A stretch of DNA of 64,000 nt. Source: Microbacterium imperiale. GTDB taxonomy: Bacteria; Actinomycetota; Actinomycetes; Actinomycetales; Microbacteriaceae. Below the pieces are notes generated by a model, which did no database searches, was not told the DNA's origin, and saw nothing but the letters and a program-made list of their open reading frames with translations. The DNA lies in NCBI RefSeq assembly GCF_017876655.1, contig NZ_JAGIOK010000001.1, positions 2,108,001 through 2,172,000 on the forward strand. Direction: 5' to 3'. Below, piece after piece: positions 1-9,190 of this stretch. Both the position numbers and the translations under genes were made by a program. Positions within the stretch are counted from its first letter, which is position 1. Every line of letters starts with the position of its first letter.

Positions 1-3000
1 ACCAGTGTCGGGTCGGACTCGTTCACCTACCGCGTCCGCGATCGCCTGGGCAAGGAGGGCACCGCCCGGATCCAGGTGGGCATCGCGCCGCCCGAGGCGA
101 CCAACCAGGCGCCCTACGCCGTGAAGGACTCGGTCGTCATGCGTCCGGGGCGCCAGGTGGCGCTCTCGGTGCTCGAGAACGACTCCGACCCCGACGGCGA
201 CCAGTTCGGGTTCGCGGCGGACGCCCTCGAGGTGCCCGACGTCGAGGCGCTCGACGCCGAGGTCTCGGGCGAGCAGATCATCATCACGGCTCCCGACCAG
301 CCGATGAACACCAGCATCCAGTACACGATCGAGGATGCCCGGGGCCTGACCGCCACCGCGCCGGTGCAGATCACGATCGAGGAAGACGTGCCGCTGCAGC
401 GGCCCATCGCCCGCGACGACCGCGTGCGGGCCGAGGACGTGGACGAGAACGGCGTGGCCGAGGTCGCCGTGCTCGACAACGACGACGACCCCGACGGCAC
501 TCGCGCTGCGCTCGACGTCACGCTCGGCGAGGGCGGCGAGAACGCGACCCTGCGCGCGAACGGCACGGTGTCGGTGCAGCTGACCGAAGAGCGCCAGCTC
601 ATCACCTACTTCATCACCGACGAGGACGGCCTGACCGCCGCGGCGTTCATCCACGTCCCCTCGCTGAGCGAGCTGCCCCCGAGCCTCATCTCGACCGAGG
701 CGCTCGTCGTGCAGAGCGGCGAGACCGTCGAGCTTCCGCTCACCGAATACGTCAAGGCGTCCGGTGGACGCGACGTCGTGGTGACGGAGGCCGAGAAGGT
801 CACGGCGGCCCACTCGGACGGCGCATCGCTCGTGAAGGACGAGCGCACGCTCGTCTACACGTCGGCGGCCGACTACTTCGGGCAGGACGCGCTCACCTTC
901 GAAGTCACCGACGGCTCCGGCCCCGACGACCCCGAGGGCCGCAAGGCGACGCTGATGATCCCCATCACGGTGACCCCGCCCGACAACCGTCCGCCGACGA
1001 TGATCGGCGCCGAGATGCAGGTCGCTCAGGGTGAGGATGCCCAGACCCTCGACCTCGCGGCGCTCGCCACCGACCCCGATCCCGACGACGCCGACGCGCT
1101 GCGCTTCGCCCTCGTGGGCTCCGCGCCCGACGGCCTGACCGCGGGGGTGGACGGCTCGGTGCTGTCGGTCTCGGCCGACTCCGACCTCGCCAAGGGAACG
1201 ACCCTGCCCGTCCGGGTCAGCGTCACGGACGGTGAGACCGAGCCCGTCGAGGCCACGATCGCGGTGACCGTCACCGCCTCGTCGCGGCCGCTCGCGACGG
1301 CGAACGACGACGTCATCGACCAGGCCGACCAGGGCGCGACCGTCTCGGTGCCGGTGCTCGACAACGACGTCAATCCCTTCCCCGGCGAGCCCCTGACCGT
1401 CGTCGGCGCGTTCACCGAGACCGCGGGAGCAAACGCCGTCGTCGCGGGCGACCGTGTCCAGGTCACCAGTCGCGACGACTTCGTCGGAACGCTCGTGGTG
1501 CGGTACCGGATCGCGGATGCCACCGGCGACCCCGACCGCGAGGTGGAAGGCCACATCCGCATCACGGTGCAGGGCCGCCCCGACGCTCCGGGCAAGCCGA
1601 CGGTGACGAGCGTCGAGAGCCGGACGGTCGTCATGTCGTGGTCGCCGCCGATCGACAACGGCGCGTCCATCACCGGTTACAGCGTGCGTTCCACCTCGGG
1701 CGGTTACACCAAGGAGTGCCGCTCGACCACCTGCACGCTCGACGGCCTCACCAACAACGTCGAGTACAACTTCGTCGTCACCGCGACCAACCGCGTCGGC
1801 GAGTCCGACCCGTCGCTGCCGTCCGAGACCGCGCGGCCCGACCAGCGGCCCGAGACGCCGAACCCGCCGAACCTGGCGTTCGGCGACCGCAGCCTCGACG
1901 TCTCGTGGACGGTGCCCCGCACCGAGGGCTCGCCCGTCGAGAGCTACAGCCTGCAGATCTCGCCTGCGCCGCCCTCGGGCGTCGCCGAGAAGACCGGCGT
2001 GACCGGTACCTCGATCACGTGGGACGGGTTGCAGAACGGCATCTCGTACCAGGTGCGCGTCCGCGCTCACAACCGGGCGCCCGAGCCGTCGAGCTGGAGC
2101 GTGTGGTCGCAGTCGATGGTGCCCGCCGGCCGTCCCGATGCTCCGGCCGCACCGACGACGCAGCGCATCGACTCGGTCGGAGCGCGCTCGCAGATGCAGG
2201 TCAACTGGGCCAAGCCCGCCGACAACGGCGACGCGATCGCCGGCTACCAGCTGCAGGTGCGCCGCGGCGGCGCCGTCGTCAACACCATCGACGTGCCGGC
2301 CGGGCAGACCAGCCAGGCCGTGACGGTCGACACCTCGACCACCGACTACACGTTCATCGTGCGCGCGCAGAACAAGGCGGGTTGGGGCGACTGGAGCGGG
2401 GCCTCGGCGCCACGCCGCGCCTTCACCCCGCCGGGTGCTCCGACCGGCGTGTCGGCCGCGGAAGGCGACAACCGCGTCACCGTGTCGTGGACAGCAGGCT
2501 CCCTCAACGGCGCCAACCCCGGCGAGGTGGCGTACCAGTACTCCGTCAACAACGGCGGCTGGCGCTCGGACTGGGTCTCGGGCGGTAACGGCGGGTCGGG
2601 CACGATCGGCAACGGTCAGGTCAACAACAACGGCACCTACTCGGTGCGGGTGCGTGCCGTCGCGACGGCCGACGGCTCACGCTACGAGGGTGAACCCTCG
2701 GGGGCGTCGAACCAGGTCGCGCCGTACGGCCAGATCGGCAACCCCAGCGCCAACGCGACGCGCGACGGCAACCGGGTGACGCTGTCGTGGAGTTCGCCGG
2801 CGCGTAACGGCCGCGACATCACGACCGAGATCCGCATCAACGGCGGTGGCTGGCAGAGCGTCGAGGCGCGCGGTTCGAACACGCGCGACGTCGGCTACAG
2901 CAGCACGCAGACGATCGAGGTCCGCACGAGCGCAGCGGGCAGCAACACGACCTCGGCATCGGCGTCCATCCGCACGCCCGACGAGCCGCCCCCGCCGAAG

Positions 3001-3264
3001 CCGCGCGCGTATCTGACCAAGGGGTCGCCGGTCGGCGGCTGCGTCAACGGGTGCTACTACTTCGTCATCAACACCGAGAACTTCCCGGCGGGCAGCTACC
3101 AGATCGACTGCATGAGGAACGGCAGCGCCTTCAACGACTACAAGGGTCCCTTCCGCCTCGAGGCGAACGGCTCCACGCAGATCACCTGCCACCTGGGTGC
3201 CGACGGCTACGACGCCTGGGCGCAGATCCGGGGCTGGGGCGACACCGAGCACACGCGCTGGTAG
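1..3264 (+). CDS. Ig-like/fibronectin type III surface protein (5' end outside window)
   Basis: The reading frame is open from base 1, so the start lies upstream. The GTG at 76 is inside a domain and is not the real start. The visible 1087 codons hold bacterial Ig/cadherin-like repeats marked by LENDSDPDGD, LDNDDDPDGT and LDNDVNP, up to about residue 510. About five FN3 domains follow (motifs such as VVMSWSPPIDNG, LDVSWTVP, VQVNWAKPADNG-like, VTVSWTAG, VTLSWSSP). A C-terminal module of about 80 residues carries four Cys (GGCVNGC, IDCM, ITCH) that could form disulfides outside the cell. No LPXTG or C-terminal membrane segment is seen. It heads a co-directional run with MoxR, DUF58, transglutaminase, FHA, PP2C and kinase genes, matching the FN3 member of the bifidobacterial PFNA cluster. 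An adhesive or surface-sensing role is inference. Confidence 0.85.
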   Translation, partial: TSVGSDSFTYRVRDRLGKEGTARIQVGIAPPEATNQAPYAVKDSVVMRPGRQVALSVLENDSDPDGDQFGFAADALEVPDVEALDAEVSGEQIIITAPDQPMNTSIQYTIEDARGLTATAPVQITIEEDVPLQRPIARDDRVRAEDVDENGVAEVAVLDNDDDPDGTRAALDVTLGEGGENATLRANGTVSVQLTEERQLITYFITDEDGLTAAAFIHVPSLSELPPSLISTEALVVQSGETVELPLTEYVKASGGRDVVVTEAEKVTAAHSDGASLVKDERTLVYTSAADYFGQDALTFEVTDGSGPDDPEGRKATLMIPITVTPPDNRPPTMIGAEMQVAQGEDAQTLDLAALATDPDPDDADALRFALVGSAPDGLTAGVDGSVLSVSADSDLAKGTTLPVRVSVTDGETEPVEATIAVTVTASSRPLATANDDVIDQADQGATVSVPVLDNDVNPFPGEPLTVVGAFTETAGANAVVAGDRVQVTSRDDFVGTLVVRYRIADATGDPDREVEGHIRITVQGRPDAPGKPTVTSVESRTVVMSWSPPIDNGASITGYSVRSTSGGYTKECRSTTCTLDGLTNNVEYNFVVTATNRVGESDPSLPSETARPDQRPETPNPPNLAFGDRSLDVSWTVPRTEGSPVESYSLQISPAPPSGVAEKTGVTGTSITWDGLQNGISYQVRVRAHNRAPEPSSWSVWSQSMVPAGRPDAPAAPTTQRIDSVGARSQMQVNWAKPADNGDAIAGYQLQVRRGGAVVNTIDVPAGQTSQAVTVDTSTTDYTFIVRAQNKAGWGDWSGASAPRRAFTPPGAPTGVSAAEGDNRVTVSWTAGSLNGANPGEVAYQYSVNNGGWRSDWVSGGNGGSGTIGNGQVNNNGTYSVRVRAVATADGSRYEGEPSGASNQVAPYGQIGNPSANATRDGNRVTLSWSSPARNGRDITTEIRINGGGWQSVEARGSNTRDVGYSSTQTIEVRTSAAGSNTTSASASIRTPDEPPPPKPRAYLTKGSPVGGCVNGCYYFVINTENFPAGSYQIDCMRNGSAFNDYKGPFRLEANGSTQITCHLGADGYDAWAQIRGWGDTEHTRW

Positions 3265-3317
3265 CGCCGCGACGGCGGGCACCGAGGCATCCCAACCATC
3301 ACGAGGAACGAGATCGA

Positions 3318-4289
3318 ATGAGCATGACACCCGAGCAGGCAGCGTGGTTCCGCGACACCTTCGCGCGCCTGATCGACAACGTCGACGCGGCCCTGCTCGG
3401 CAAGCGCGAGGTCGTGGCGCTCGTGCTGTCGGCGATGCTCGCCGAGGGGCATGTGCTGCTCGAGGACGCTCCGGGAACGGGCAAGACCAGCCTCGCGAAG
3501 GCGATCGCGGCGAGCGTCCAGGGCACCTCGAGCCGCATCCAGTTCACCCCCGACCTGCTGCCCTCCGACGTCACGGGTGTGACGATCTACGACCAGCAGA
3601 ACAAGCGCTTCGAGTTCCACCGCGGGCCCGTGTTCGCGTCGATCGTGCTCGCCGACGAGATCAACCGCGCCTCGCCGAAGACCCAGTCCGCGCTGCTGGA
3701 GGTCATGGAGGAGTCGCGCGTGACCGTCGACGGTGTGCCCCACGAGGTGGGTCGGCCGTTCCTCGTCATCGCGACACAGAACCCCATCGAGCAGGCGGGC
3801 ACCTACAAGCTGCCCGAGGCGCAGCTCGACCGGTTCATGATCAAGACCTCGATCGGATACCCCACGCTGGCGGTGTCCGAGCGCATCCTCGTCGGCGCTG
3901 TCGACCGCAACCCGTCGGCGAGCCTCAAGCCCGTGATCACGACGCGCGCCGTCGGCGAGATGGCCGACCTCGCCGCTACCGTGCACATCGATCCCGTCGT
4001 CGCCCGCTACGCCGCGCAGCTGGTCGAAGCAACGCGCGAGGCGTCGGCGACGCGACTGGGTGTCTCGGTGCGCGGCGCGATCGCGATGATCCGCATCGCC
4101 AAGGTGTACGCGGCCGCCCAAGGGCGCCACTACGTCGTCCCCGACGACATCAAGCTCCTCGCGGTGCCGGTCTGGGCCCACCGCCTGGTGCTCGACCCCG
4201 AGGCGGAGTTCACCGGCACGACGGCCGAGACGATCATGAACAACGCCCTCGCGGATGTCGAGGCGCCGCTCGCGCGGGCGGACGCTTGA
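3318..4289 (+). CDS. MoxR-family AAA+ ATPase
   Basis: 323 residues. Walker A APGTGKT lies at about residues 51-57 and the Walker B region reads VLADEINRASPKTQSALLEVMEE-like, with the ATQNPIEQAGTY sensor segment typical of MoxR (AAA_3) proteins. MoxR ATPases act as chaperones that help assemble or activate partner protein complexes. The ATG at 3318 follows GAGGAACGAGA, a usable ribosome-binding site; the frame is open upstream but without family similarity. The stop overlaps the ATG of the DUF58 gene by one base (TGATG), the usual MoxR-DUF58 pairing. Its client here is unknown. Confidence 0.93.
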   Translation: MSMTPEQAAWFRDTFARLIDNVDAALLGKREVVALVLSAMLAEGHVLLEDAPGTGKTSLAKAIAASVQGTSSRIQFTPDLLPSDVTGVTIYDQQNKRFEFHRGPVFASIVLADEINRASPKTQSALLEVMEESRVTVDGVPHEVGRPFLVIATQNPIEQAGTYKLPEAQLDRFMIKTSIGYPTLAVSERILVGAVDRNPSASLKPVITTRAVGEMADLAATVHIDPVVARYAAQLVEATREASATRLGVSVRGAIAMIRIAKVYAAAQGRHYVVPDDIKLLAVPVWAHRLVLDPEAEFTGTTAETIMNNALADVEAPLARADA

Positions 4290-5704
4290 TGGCCACACCC
4301 CCGGCTGCTCCGACCCCGGCGCGCCGCGCCCACCGGGGCCGGCGTGACGGCGTCGACGGGAGCGGCGGTGAGGTCGAGACGGGAACGGTCGGCTCGACCA
4401 CGCGCGACGCCGACGCGACGGTCCGCGTCGGGGTGACGACGCCGGCAGCGGACGCCGCGCCGGTCAACGCCGAGACGCCCTCGCGGCTCGTGCTGCTGCG
4501 CGAGCGCCTCGAGGCGTGGTGGGCGATCGCGCGGCGTCGCATCGACGCCGTCACGCGGACGATCCGGCCGCTCGGCTGGGTGATGCTGACGGCGACGGTG
4601 CTGCTGTGGGTCGTCGCGGTGAGCTTCGGGTGGCAGGAGATGATCATCGCCGCTGTCATCCTGACCGCGATCATCGTGATCAGCGTGCCCTTCCTCTTCG
4701 GCGGGACCGCGTATGACGTCGACCTCGATCTCACCCGCACGCACGTCGTGGTCGGCGAGCGCGCGATCGGCGGGCTGACCCTCGTCAACGGCACCGCGCG
4801 GTCGATCCTGCCCTCGCGGGTCGTGCTGCCGGTCGGATCCGGCCGGGGCGAGTTCGATGTGCCGCGGCTCGCGCCGCAGGCCATGCACGAGGAGCTCTTC
4901 GCTATCCCCACGACCGCCCGCGGCGTCCTCGCCGTCGGACCGGTCAGCGTGCTGCGCGGCGACCCGCTCGGCCTGTTCGAGCGCAGCAGCGACCGGCGTC
5001 AGGCGGTCGATCTCTACGTGCACCCGCGGACCACGCCACTGGAGGGCTTGTCGCTCGGTCGGCTGCGCGACCTCGAAGGCCTGCCATCGTCTCAGCTGGC
5101 ACGCGACGACGTGTCGTTCCACGCCCTGCGCGAGTATCAGCCCGGCGACGACCTGCGCCACGTGCACTGGAAGTCGACGGCGCGTGTCGGCGACCTCATG
5201 ATGCGTCAGTACGAGGAGACCCGCCGGTCGCACTTCGTGCTCGGGCTGTCGACGTACGCCGGCGATTACAGCGACCCCGACGAGTTCGAGCTCGCCATCT
5301 CGGCGGCGGGCTCGATCGGCCTGCGTGCACTCCGCGACTCGCGCATGCTCGAGGCGCGGACGCAGCGGGGTCCGCTGCGAACGCAGGGCCCGCGTCGCCT
5401 GCTCGACAACCTCTCGGCCCTCGAGCACTCTCGCCAGCGCGACGGCGGCATCGTCGCCCTCGCCGGCACGATCGCCGCCAACTCCCACGACGTCGCGATC
5501 GTCGTCCTCTTCTGCGGCTCGGGGGTCGACTCCGCCGAGCTCAAGCTCGCGTGCTCGCGCCTGCCGCAGGGCGTGCGCGCCCTGGCCGTCGTCGCCGACT
5601 CCGCCGTCGAGTCGCCGCTCCTGCGCCGCGTCGGCGACGCCGACGTCGTCTCGATCAGCGCGCTCGACCAGCTGCCGCCCGCCATCCGGAAGGTGCTCTC
5701 GTGA
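4289..5704 (+). CDS. DUF58 domain membrane protein
   Basis: 471 residues. A polar N-terminal tail of about 90 residues precedes two closely spaced membrane segments (about 93-135). The body carries the DUF58 hallmark FHALREYQPGDDLRHVHWK at about residue 277, in a vWA-like fold. DUF58 proteins are paired with MoxR ATPases and transglutaminase-like membrane proteins, and the three genes here overlap by single bases (TGATG at both junctions). This suggests one translationally coupled membrane-associated complex. The molecular function is unknown. Confidence 0.9.
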   Translation: MATPPAAPTPARRAHRGRRDGVDGSGGEVETGTVGSTTRDADATVRVGVTTPAADAAPVNAETPSRLVLLRERLEAWWAIARRRIDAVTRTIRPLGWVMLTATVLLWVVAVSFGWQEMIIAAVILTAIIVISVPFLFGGTAYDVDLDLTRTHVVVGERAIGGLTLVNGTARSILPSRVVLPVGSGRGEFDVPRLAPQAMHEELFAIPTTARGVLAVGPVSVLRGDPLGLFERSSDRRQAVDLYVHPRTTPLEGLSLGRLRDLEGLPSSQLARDDVSFHALREYQPGDDLRHVHWKSTARVGDLMMRQYEETRRSHFVLGLSTYAGDYSDPDEFELAISAAGSIGLRALRDSRMLEARTQRGPLRTQGPRRLLDNLSALEHSRQRDGGIVALAGTIAANSHDVAIVVLFCGSGVDSAELKLACSRLPQGVRALAVVADSAVESPLLRRVGDADVVSISALDQLPPAIRKVLS

Positions 5705-7989
5705 TGTCGCCCACCGCGCGGCGTCTCGTGCTCGACCTCGTCGCCGTCGTCCTCCTGCTCGCGGTACCGGTGCTCGGGTTCGGGCCCAGCTTCGACGGCG
5801 CCGCCTACCTGCTCGCCGGCTTCGGCGCGATCGCGCTCGGTGTCGGGATCGCGTGGGTCTGCGCGTGGCGCCGCTGGGGCGTGCTGCCCGCGGCGGGACT
5901 GACCGTCGCGGCGTACTTCCTCTTCGGCGGCGCGCTGGCGCTGCCGCACACCGCGCTCTTCGGCGTCATCCCGACACTCGACACGTGGACGCAGCTCGCA
6001 CTCGGCGCCGTGCAGTCGTGGAAGAACCTGCTGACGACCGTCGCGCCCGTCTCTCCCGGCGACGGCCATCTCATCGTGCCGTTCCTGCTCACGCTCATCG
6101 CCGCCGTGCTGACCGCCTCGCTCGCGCTGCGGCTGCGCCAGGCGGCGTGGGCGCTGATCCCGGTCACCGCCTTCCTCATCGGGCAGATCCTGCTGGGGAT
6201 GACCGAACCGGCGGTGCCGCTGCTGCAGGGCATCGTGTTCGCCGTCGTCGCCGCGGTCTGGCTCGCGCTGCGCCAGGCATGGGACCCCCACCGTGCGGCG
6301 GTCCGCATCGAGGCGACGGCCGTCTCGGATGCCGCGACCGTGCGCCACTCCCGCATCCGCCGCCTCGTGTCGGGAGCCGCCGTCGTGGCGGTCGCCGTCG
6401 GCGTCGGCGTCGCGACGGCCGCGGTGGCGAGCCCGCCCACGACGCGTTACGTGCTGCGCGACGTCGTCATCCCGCCGTTCGACGTCAAGCAGTACGCCAG
6501 CCCTCTCCAGGCCTTCCGCGGACTCGTCCGCGATGACGCCGAGACTCCGCTGTTCACCGTCGAGGGCCTGCCCGAGGACGGCCGCATCCGTCTCGCCACG
6601 ATGGACGCCTACAACGGCATGGTCGTCAACGTCTCGGACGAGGGGGCCGGCTCATCGAGCTCGTTCACGCCGCTGCGCTCGAACATGTCGCCCGACGCCG
6701 AGGGCACGCGGGCGCAGCTGCGGTTCGAGATCGACGAGCTGGGCGGCGTCTGGCTGCCGGATGCCGGTGCGGTGCGCGCCATCGAGTTCGCGGGCGACCG
6801 CGCCGACGAGCTGCGCCGCACCGCCCACTACAACGACGCCACCGGGACGGCGGCCGTGACGGCGGGCCTCAGCCCGGGCGTCAGCTACACCGTCGACACC
6901 GTGTTCCCCTTCGTGCCGAGCGACGAGGCGCTCGCCGACGCGGAGTTCGCCCCCGTGAAGATGCCCAAGCAGGACGGCATCCCCGAGGGCCTGTCGCAGA
7001 TCGCCACCGACGCCGTCGGCGACGCGGACACCCCGATCAAGCAGGCGCGGGCGCTGCAGACCTGGCTGTCGACCGACGGCTATTTCAGCCACGGACTCGA
7101 GGACGACCCCTATTCGCCGTCCGGTCACGGTGCGGCCCGCATCACGAGCTTCTTCGGCGGCGACGAGATCATCGGCGACGACGAGCAGTACGCCGTCGCG
7201 ATGGCGCTGCTGTCATCGCAGCTGGGCATCCCCGCCCGGGTGGTCATGGGGTGGCACCCGGACGAGGGCGAGGCCGGCGGCGAGTTCGTCGCCACGGGCG
7301 ACAACGTCCACGCGTGGGTCGAGGTCGCGTTCGACGGCTTCGGCTGGGTGCCGTTCGACCCGACGCCCGACGAGGACAACGAGCCGAACGAGCAGACGAC
7401 GACGCCGCGCGCCAACCCCAAGCCGCAGGTGCTGCAGCCGCCGCCGCCCGCGCAGGAGCCGGCCGAGCTGCCGCCGGCGATCGCGAACGACCGCGACCAG
7501 GAAGAAGAGGACGATCCCGGGTTCGACTGGATCGGCGCCATCCTGGTCCCGGCGGGCATCGGCATCGGCATCCTGGCCGTGCTGTTCGCGCCCTTCGTCA
7601 TCATGGGGGCGATCAAGACCGCCCGCCGAGCGAAGCGCCGCAATGCCGAGCGCCGGGCCGACCGCATCTCGGGCGGGTGGGACGAACTGGTCGACCGCGC
7701 GGTCGACCTCAACGCCCCCGTCGCCGCCGGGGCGACTCGGACCGAGAGTGCCGCTGTCGTCGCGACGTCGATGGCCCGACCCGAGGTGACCGATCTCGCC
7801 GACTCGGCGGACGCACGGGTCTTCGGTCCCGGCGAGCCGACCGACGCCGACGTCGAGGCGTTCTGGAACGAGGTCGACGCTATCGTCGTGGGAATGAGCG
7901 GTCAGGTGTCGGTGTGGCGGCGCCTGCGCGCCCGGCTGAGCCTGCGCTCGCTCCGCCGGCGCCGGCCCCCACGAGGCGGTGCCGCATGA
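5704..7989 (+). CDS. TgpA-like membrane protein with degenerate transglutaminase domain
   Basis: 761 residues. About six N-terminal hydrophobic segments (residues 8-190) and a further one near 240 precede an extracytoplasmic transglutaminase-like core. A proline-rich linker, another membrane segment (about 620-645) and a cytoplasmic tail follow. In the core, GIPARVVMGWHPDEG, the His of HAWVEV (H536) and the Asp of VPFDPTPDE (D552) are present. The position normally held by the nucleophile (GDCEQ) reads GDDEQ, so D493 (7180-7182) replaces Cys. It may therefore be a non-catalytic binding protein. It is the transglutaminase member of the MoxR-DUF58-Tgm trio and overlaps its neighbours at both ends. 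Confidence 0.88.
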   Translation: MSPTARRLVLDLVAVVLLLAVPVLGFGPSFDGAAYLLAGFGAIALGVGIAWVCAWRRWGVLPAAGLTVAAYFLFGGALALPHTALFGVIPTLDTWTQLALGAVQSWKNLLTTVAPVSPGDGHLIVPFLLTLIAAVLTASLALRLRQAAWALIPVTAFLIGQILLGMTEPAVPLLQGIVFAVVAAVWLALRQAWDPHRAAVRIEATAVSDAATVRHSRIRRLVSGAAVVAVAVGVGVATAAVASPPTTRYVLRDVVIPPFDVKQYASPLQAFRGLVRDDAETPLFTVEGLPEDGRIRLATMDAYNGMVVNVSDEGAGSSSSFTPLRSNMSPDAEGTRAQLRFEIDELGGVWLPDAGAVRAIEFAGDRADELRRTAHYNDATGTAAVTAGLSPGVSYTVDTVFPFVPSDEALADAEFAPVKMPKQDGIPEGLSQIATDAVGDADTPIKQARALQTWLSTDGYFSHGLEDDPYSPSGHGAARITSFFGGDEIIGDDEQYAVAMALLSSQLGIPARVVMGWHPDEGEAGGEFVATGDNVHAWVEVAFDGFGWVPFDPTPDEDNEPNEQTTTPRANPKPQVLQPPPPAQEPAELPPAIANDRDQEEEDDPGFDWIGAILVPAGIGIGILAVLFAPFVIMGAIKTARRAKRRNAERRADRISGGWDELVDRAVDLNAPVAAGATRTESAAVVATSMARPEVTDLADSADARVFGPGEPTDADVEAFWNEVDAIVVGMSGQVSVWRRLRARLSLRSLRRRRPPRGGAA

Positions 7990-8369
7990 CCGCGATGATC
8001 TTCGACACCGAGCCGCTCGCCGGCGTGCCAGAGATCCGCTCGGGCGTGCGGGCGCTGCTGACGTGGGACGACGGCCGGCGGACGGCCGTGTACGCGCGGA
8101 CCGTCTTCGGGCGCGACCCCTCGCGGGCCGCGGGCGCCGACGCCGTCGTGCTGCGCGACGAGACGCTGACGCTGTCGCGGACGCATTTCGAACTGGTTCC
8201 GTTGTCACCCGCGGGCCTCGCGGTGATCGACCGCGCGTCGACGAACGGCATCCGGGTCGTGCGCGCCGACGGCGCCGTGCCGGTGGTGCCGGGCCAGCAG
8301 ACGGTGCTGCGCACCGGCGACCGACTGGAGCTCGGCGACCGGTGGCTCACCGTCGAGGTCGTGCGGTGA
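7986..8369 (+). CDS. FHA domain protein (small)
   Basis: 127 residues, almost entirely one forkhead-associated domain: FGRDP near residue 41, LSRTHFEL near 65, and RASTNGIRV near 84, the residues that contact phosphothreonine in this family. It should be a soluble phosphothreonine reader. ATG overlaps the transglutaminase stop (ATGA), and the end overlaps the PP2C gene (GTGA). Sitting beside a PP2C phosphatase and a kinase, it probably reads marks written by the kinase at 10353-12023; that link is inference. Confidence 0.9.
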   Translation: MTAMIFDTEPLAGVPEIRSGVRALLTWDDGRRTAVYARTVFGRDPSRAAGADAVVLRDETLTLSRTHFELVPLSPAGLAVIDRASTNGIRVVRADGAVPVVPGQQTVLRTGDRLELGDRWLTVEVVR

Positions 8370-9190
8370 CGGGGGCGGCGGTGCAGATCGGTCACGGAGC
8401 GGCGACACACGCGGGACTGCGCGGTCGGGCCAACGAGGACGCATACCTGGCCGCAGCGCCGGTGTTCGTGGTCGCGGACGGCATGGGCGGCCACGAGGCG
8501 GGGGCGCGGGCGAGCGCGGCGGTCATCGCCGAATTCCGCGGGTTCGTCGGCGCCGCGAGCGTGTCGAACGCCGACGTCCGTGGCGCCATCGCCCGAGCCC
8601 GCGGCGTCGTCGACGCACTCGCGTCGGGGCAGCGCGCCGCCGGCACGACCCTCACCGGCGTCGTGCTGACACGCGTCGGCGACGCCGGTTACTGGCTCGC
8701 GCTCAACATCGGCGACTCGCGCACGTATCGGTGGGCGCGCGGCCGGCTCGAGCAGATCAGCATCGACCACTCCGTCGTGCAGGAGCTGGTGGATTCGGGA
8801 CGGATGGATGCCGTCACCGCGGCCCGTCACGCGCGGCGCAACGAGATCACGCGGGCCATCGGCGCCGGCAGCACCGGCGAGGCGGACTTCTGGATGCTGC
8901 CCGCTGAGAACGGCGACCGCATCCTCGTGTGCTCGGACGGATTGTCGACCGAGCTCGATGACGAGCGCATCGCGCGCATCCTCGCCGAGGAGCACGACCC
9001 GCAGAAGGCCGCCACCCGCCTCGTCCACGAAGCGCTGCTGGCCGGCGGGCGCGACAACGTCACCGTCATCGTGGTGGATGCCGCCGGCGAGGACGACGGA
9101 GACGCCTACGACACGGTGCCGGCGGGCGGTCGCTCGAGCGACGCCGACATCGATACCCGACCGCGTGCGGTCGCAGGGGGGAGAGCCTGA
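8366..9190 (+). CDS. PP2C-family Ser/Thr protein phosphatase
   Basis: 274 residues from a GTG start that overlaps the preceding stop. PPM/PP2C metal-binding motifs are intact: RANEDAYL near the N-terminus, VADGMGGHEAG, NIGDSRTYRW, VCSDGLS and GRDNVTVIVVD. Unlike mycobacterial PstP there is no membrane segment or extracellular domain, so it is a soluble phosphatase. It should reverse phosphorylation by the neighbouring kinases. It corresponds to the PrpC member of PFNA-type clusters. The TGATG junction couples it to the next FHA gene. Confidence 0.92.
   Translation: MTGAAVQIGHGAATHAGLRGRANEDAYLAAAPVFVVADGMGGHEAGARASAAVIAEFRGFVGAASVSNADVRGAIARARGVVDALASGQRAAGTTLTGVVLTRVGDAGYWLALNIGDSRTYRWARGRLEQISIDHSVVQELVDSGRMDAVTAARHARRNEITRAIGAGSTGEADFWMLPAENGDRILVCSDGLSTELDDERIARILAEEHDPQKAATRLVHEALLAGGRDNVTVIVVDAAGEDDGDAYDTVPAGGRSSDADIDTRPRAVAGGRA

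Noticed and set aside
3051..3317. Longer MoxR reading starting inside the FN3 gene
   Set aside because: The extra residues are the FN3 C-terminus in another frame; ATG 3318 has a ribosome-binding site and gives the normal family start.
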